The position numbers and the translations under genes were made by a program. Under the pieces are notes generated by a model. It saw only the letters and a list, made by a program, of their open reading frames with translations. It was not told the DNA's origin and ran no database searches. This document shows positions 5,614 to 6,403 of a DNA stretch of 6,403 bases, one piece after another (the first letter of the stretch is position 1; each line of letters starts with the position of its first letter). The DNA is from an uncultured Eubacterium sp. (GTDB lineage Bacteria > Bacillota > Clostridia > Lachnospirales > Lachnospiraceae), in NCBI GenBank assembly GCA_958446835.1, contig CAUCXT010000081.1, forward strand, positions 1-6,403, in the 5' to 3' direction.

Positions 5614-6403
5614 ATGAAGCAGTATACAAAACCATTATCACTGAGAAATGTTCAGGTAAACGACAGGTTCTGGAAGGAGAAGATGGAGCTTGTAAGAAAA
5701 GAGGTTATTCCATATCAGTGGGACGCGTTAAATGACAGGGTGGAAGGTGCAGCTCCGAGCTTCTGCATGAGGAATTTCAAGGTGGCGGGAAAAATCACGA
5801 AGGCGAGGCGTGAGCTTGGGGACAAATATCAGGATAAGGTATGGCCGCTTGATACCTTTGAGACACTACCGCAGGACATGGAACACCTTGAGGATAGATT
5901 TTATGGATTCCTGTTTCAGGACAGCGACTTCTCCAAGTGGATTGAGGCGGTCGCATATTCTCTTACGCAGCACCCGGATGAGGAGCTTGAGCGCATAGCG
6001 GACGGGGCAATCGATATAGTATGTGCGGCACAGCAGGAGAACGGCTATCTTGATACATACTACATAATAAATGACATGTCCAAGGTATTCACGAATCTCC
6101 GCGATAATCATGAGCTTTACTGTTTTGGACACCTTACTGAGGGTGCGGTCGCATACTATGAGGCTACAGGCAAGGATAAGCTTTTGAACGCAGCGCGCAG
6201 GTTCGCAGACTATGTGTATGACTGCTTCGGTGAGGAAGAGGGAAAGAAGAAGGGCTATCCGGGACATGAGATTGCCGAGATGGCGCTTATGAGACTGTAC
6301 GATGTGACAGGTGAAGAAAAATACAGAAAGTTATCCGAATTTTTTATAAATCAGAGAGGAACAAGACCGTACTATTTTGATGAGGAGCACCCTGAGGTTG
6401 TGA
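5614..6403 (+). CDS. GH127 beta-L-arabinofuranosidase, N-terminal part (3' end outside window)
   Basis: The frame is open from ATG at 5614 to the right edge (263 codons plus one base). Family members are about 650 residues, so roughly 40 percent is visible. GH127 enzymes such as HypBA1 of Bifidobacterium longum remove terminal beta-L-arabinofuranose from plant glycans (arabino-oligosaccharides of hydroxyproline-rich glycoproteins, some pectin side chains). Matches to HypBA1 from memory: VNDRFW and VIPYQW near the N-terminus, FLFQDSD (99-105), a helix with AYSLTQHPDEEL, AQQENGYLDTYY (139-150), NHELYCFGH (165-173) with the substrate-side His166, and a GHEIAEMALMRLYDVTGEEKY stretch (217-237). 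The catalytic Glu and Cys of the family lie further on, outside the window, so activity cannot be checked. No signal peptide is seen, so it is cytosolic and acts on imported oligosaccharides. Transporter or other arabinose genes would be expected downstream. Confidence 0.92.
   Translation, partial: MKQYTKPLSLRNVQVNDRFWKEKMELVRKEVIPYQWDALNDRVEGAAPSFCMRNFKVAGKITKARRELGDKYQDKVWPLDTFETLPQDMEHLEDRFYGFLFQDSDFSKWIEAVAYSLTQHPDEELERIADGAIDIVCAAQQENGYLDTYYIINDMSKVFTNLRDNHELYCFGHLTEGAVAYYEATGKDKLLNAARRFADYVYDCFGEEEGKKKGYPGHEIAEMALMRLYDVTGEEKYRKLSEFFINQRGTRPYYFDEEHPEVV

Noticed and set aside
5866..6267. 133-codon open frame on the minus strand
   Set aside because: It lies wholly inside the well-supported GH127 gene, has no ribosome binding site of note and encodes a Cys/Ile/Val-rich sequence typical of antisense shadows.
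1..6403. Mobile element, phage defence island or CRISPR
   Set aside because: No transposase, integrase, terminal repeats, toxin-antitoxin pair or spaced repeats are seen. The nuclease is an exported lipoprotein, not a defence-type effector.

Overview
The window looks like chromosomal DNA from a gut or rumen clostridium, most likely of the Lachnospiraceae. This is inferred from the AT-rich spacers with sigma-A-type promoters, the GGAGG-like ribosome binding sites, and the gene types: a CHASE-type hybrid histidine kinase, a lipoprotein nuclease with an NRCH active-site motif, and a GH127 arabinofuranosidase. No rRNA, tRNA, CRISPR array, insertion sequence or phage gene was seen. The species cannot be named from the sequence alone.

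Layout from left to right. (1) Bases 1-966 hold two tightly spaced plus-strand genes: the C-terminal third of a DUF1295 / steroid 5-alpha-reductase-like membrane protein, then, after 3 bases, an unrecognised soluble 216-residue protein with a faint resemblance to bilin reductases. A strong intrinsic terminator (1046-1101) follows. (2) A good promoter (1123-1151) and a leader of about 100 nt precede a 687-residue membrane hybrid histidine kinase (1259-3322). (3) A minus-strand short-chain dehydrogenase (3336-4136) converges on the kinase with a 13-base gap; a hairpin spans the junction. (4) A divergent control region (4137-4390) separates the dehydrogenase from a plus-strand lipoprotein DNA/RNA non-specific endonuclease (4391-5467). 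(5) After a 146-base spacer with a cluster of inverted GTAAT motifs, a GH127 beta-L-arabinofuranosidase starts at 5614 and runs off the right edge.

Apart from the first pair, the genes look like separate transcription units. The window reads as a mixed stretch: sensing (kinase), extracellular nucleic acid breakdown (nuclease), plant-glycan sugar release (GH127) and two NAD(P)H-type redox functions (DUF1295 protein, dehydrogenase). Nothing in the sequence ties them into one pathway, and no clear new multi-gene system is visible. The points most worth a second look are the first gene pair, the unusual cofactor loop of the dehydrogenase, the architecture of the lipoprotein nuclease, and the operator-like repeats before the dehydrogenase and GH127 genes.
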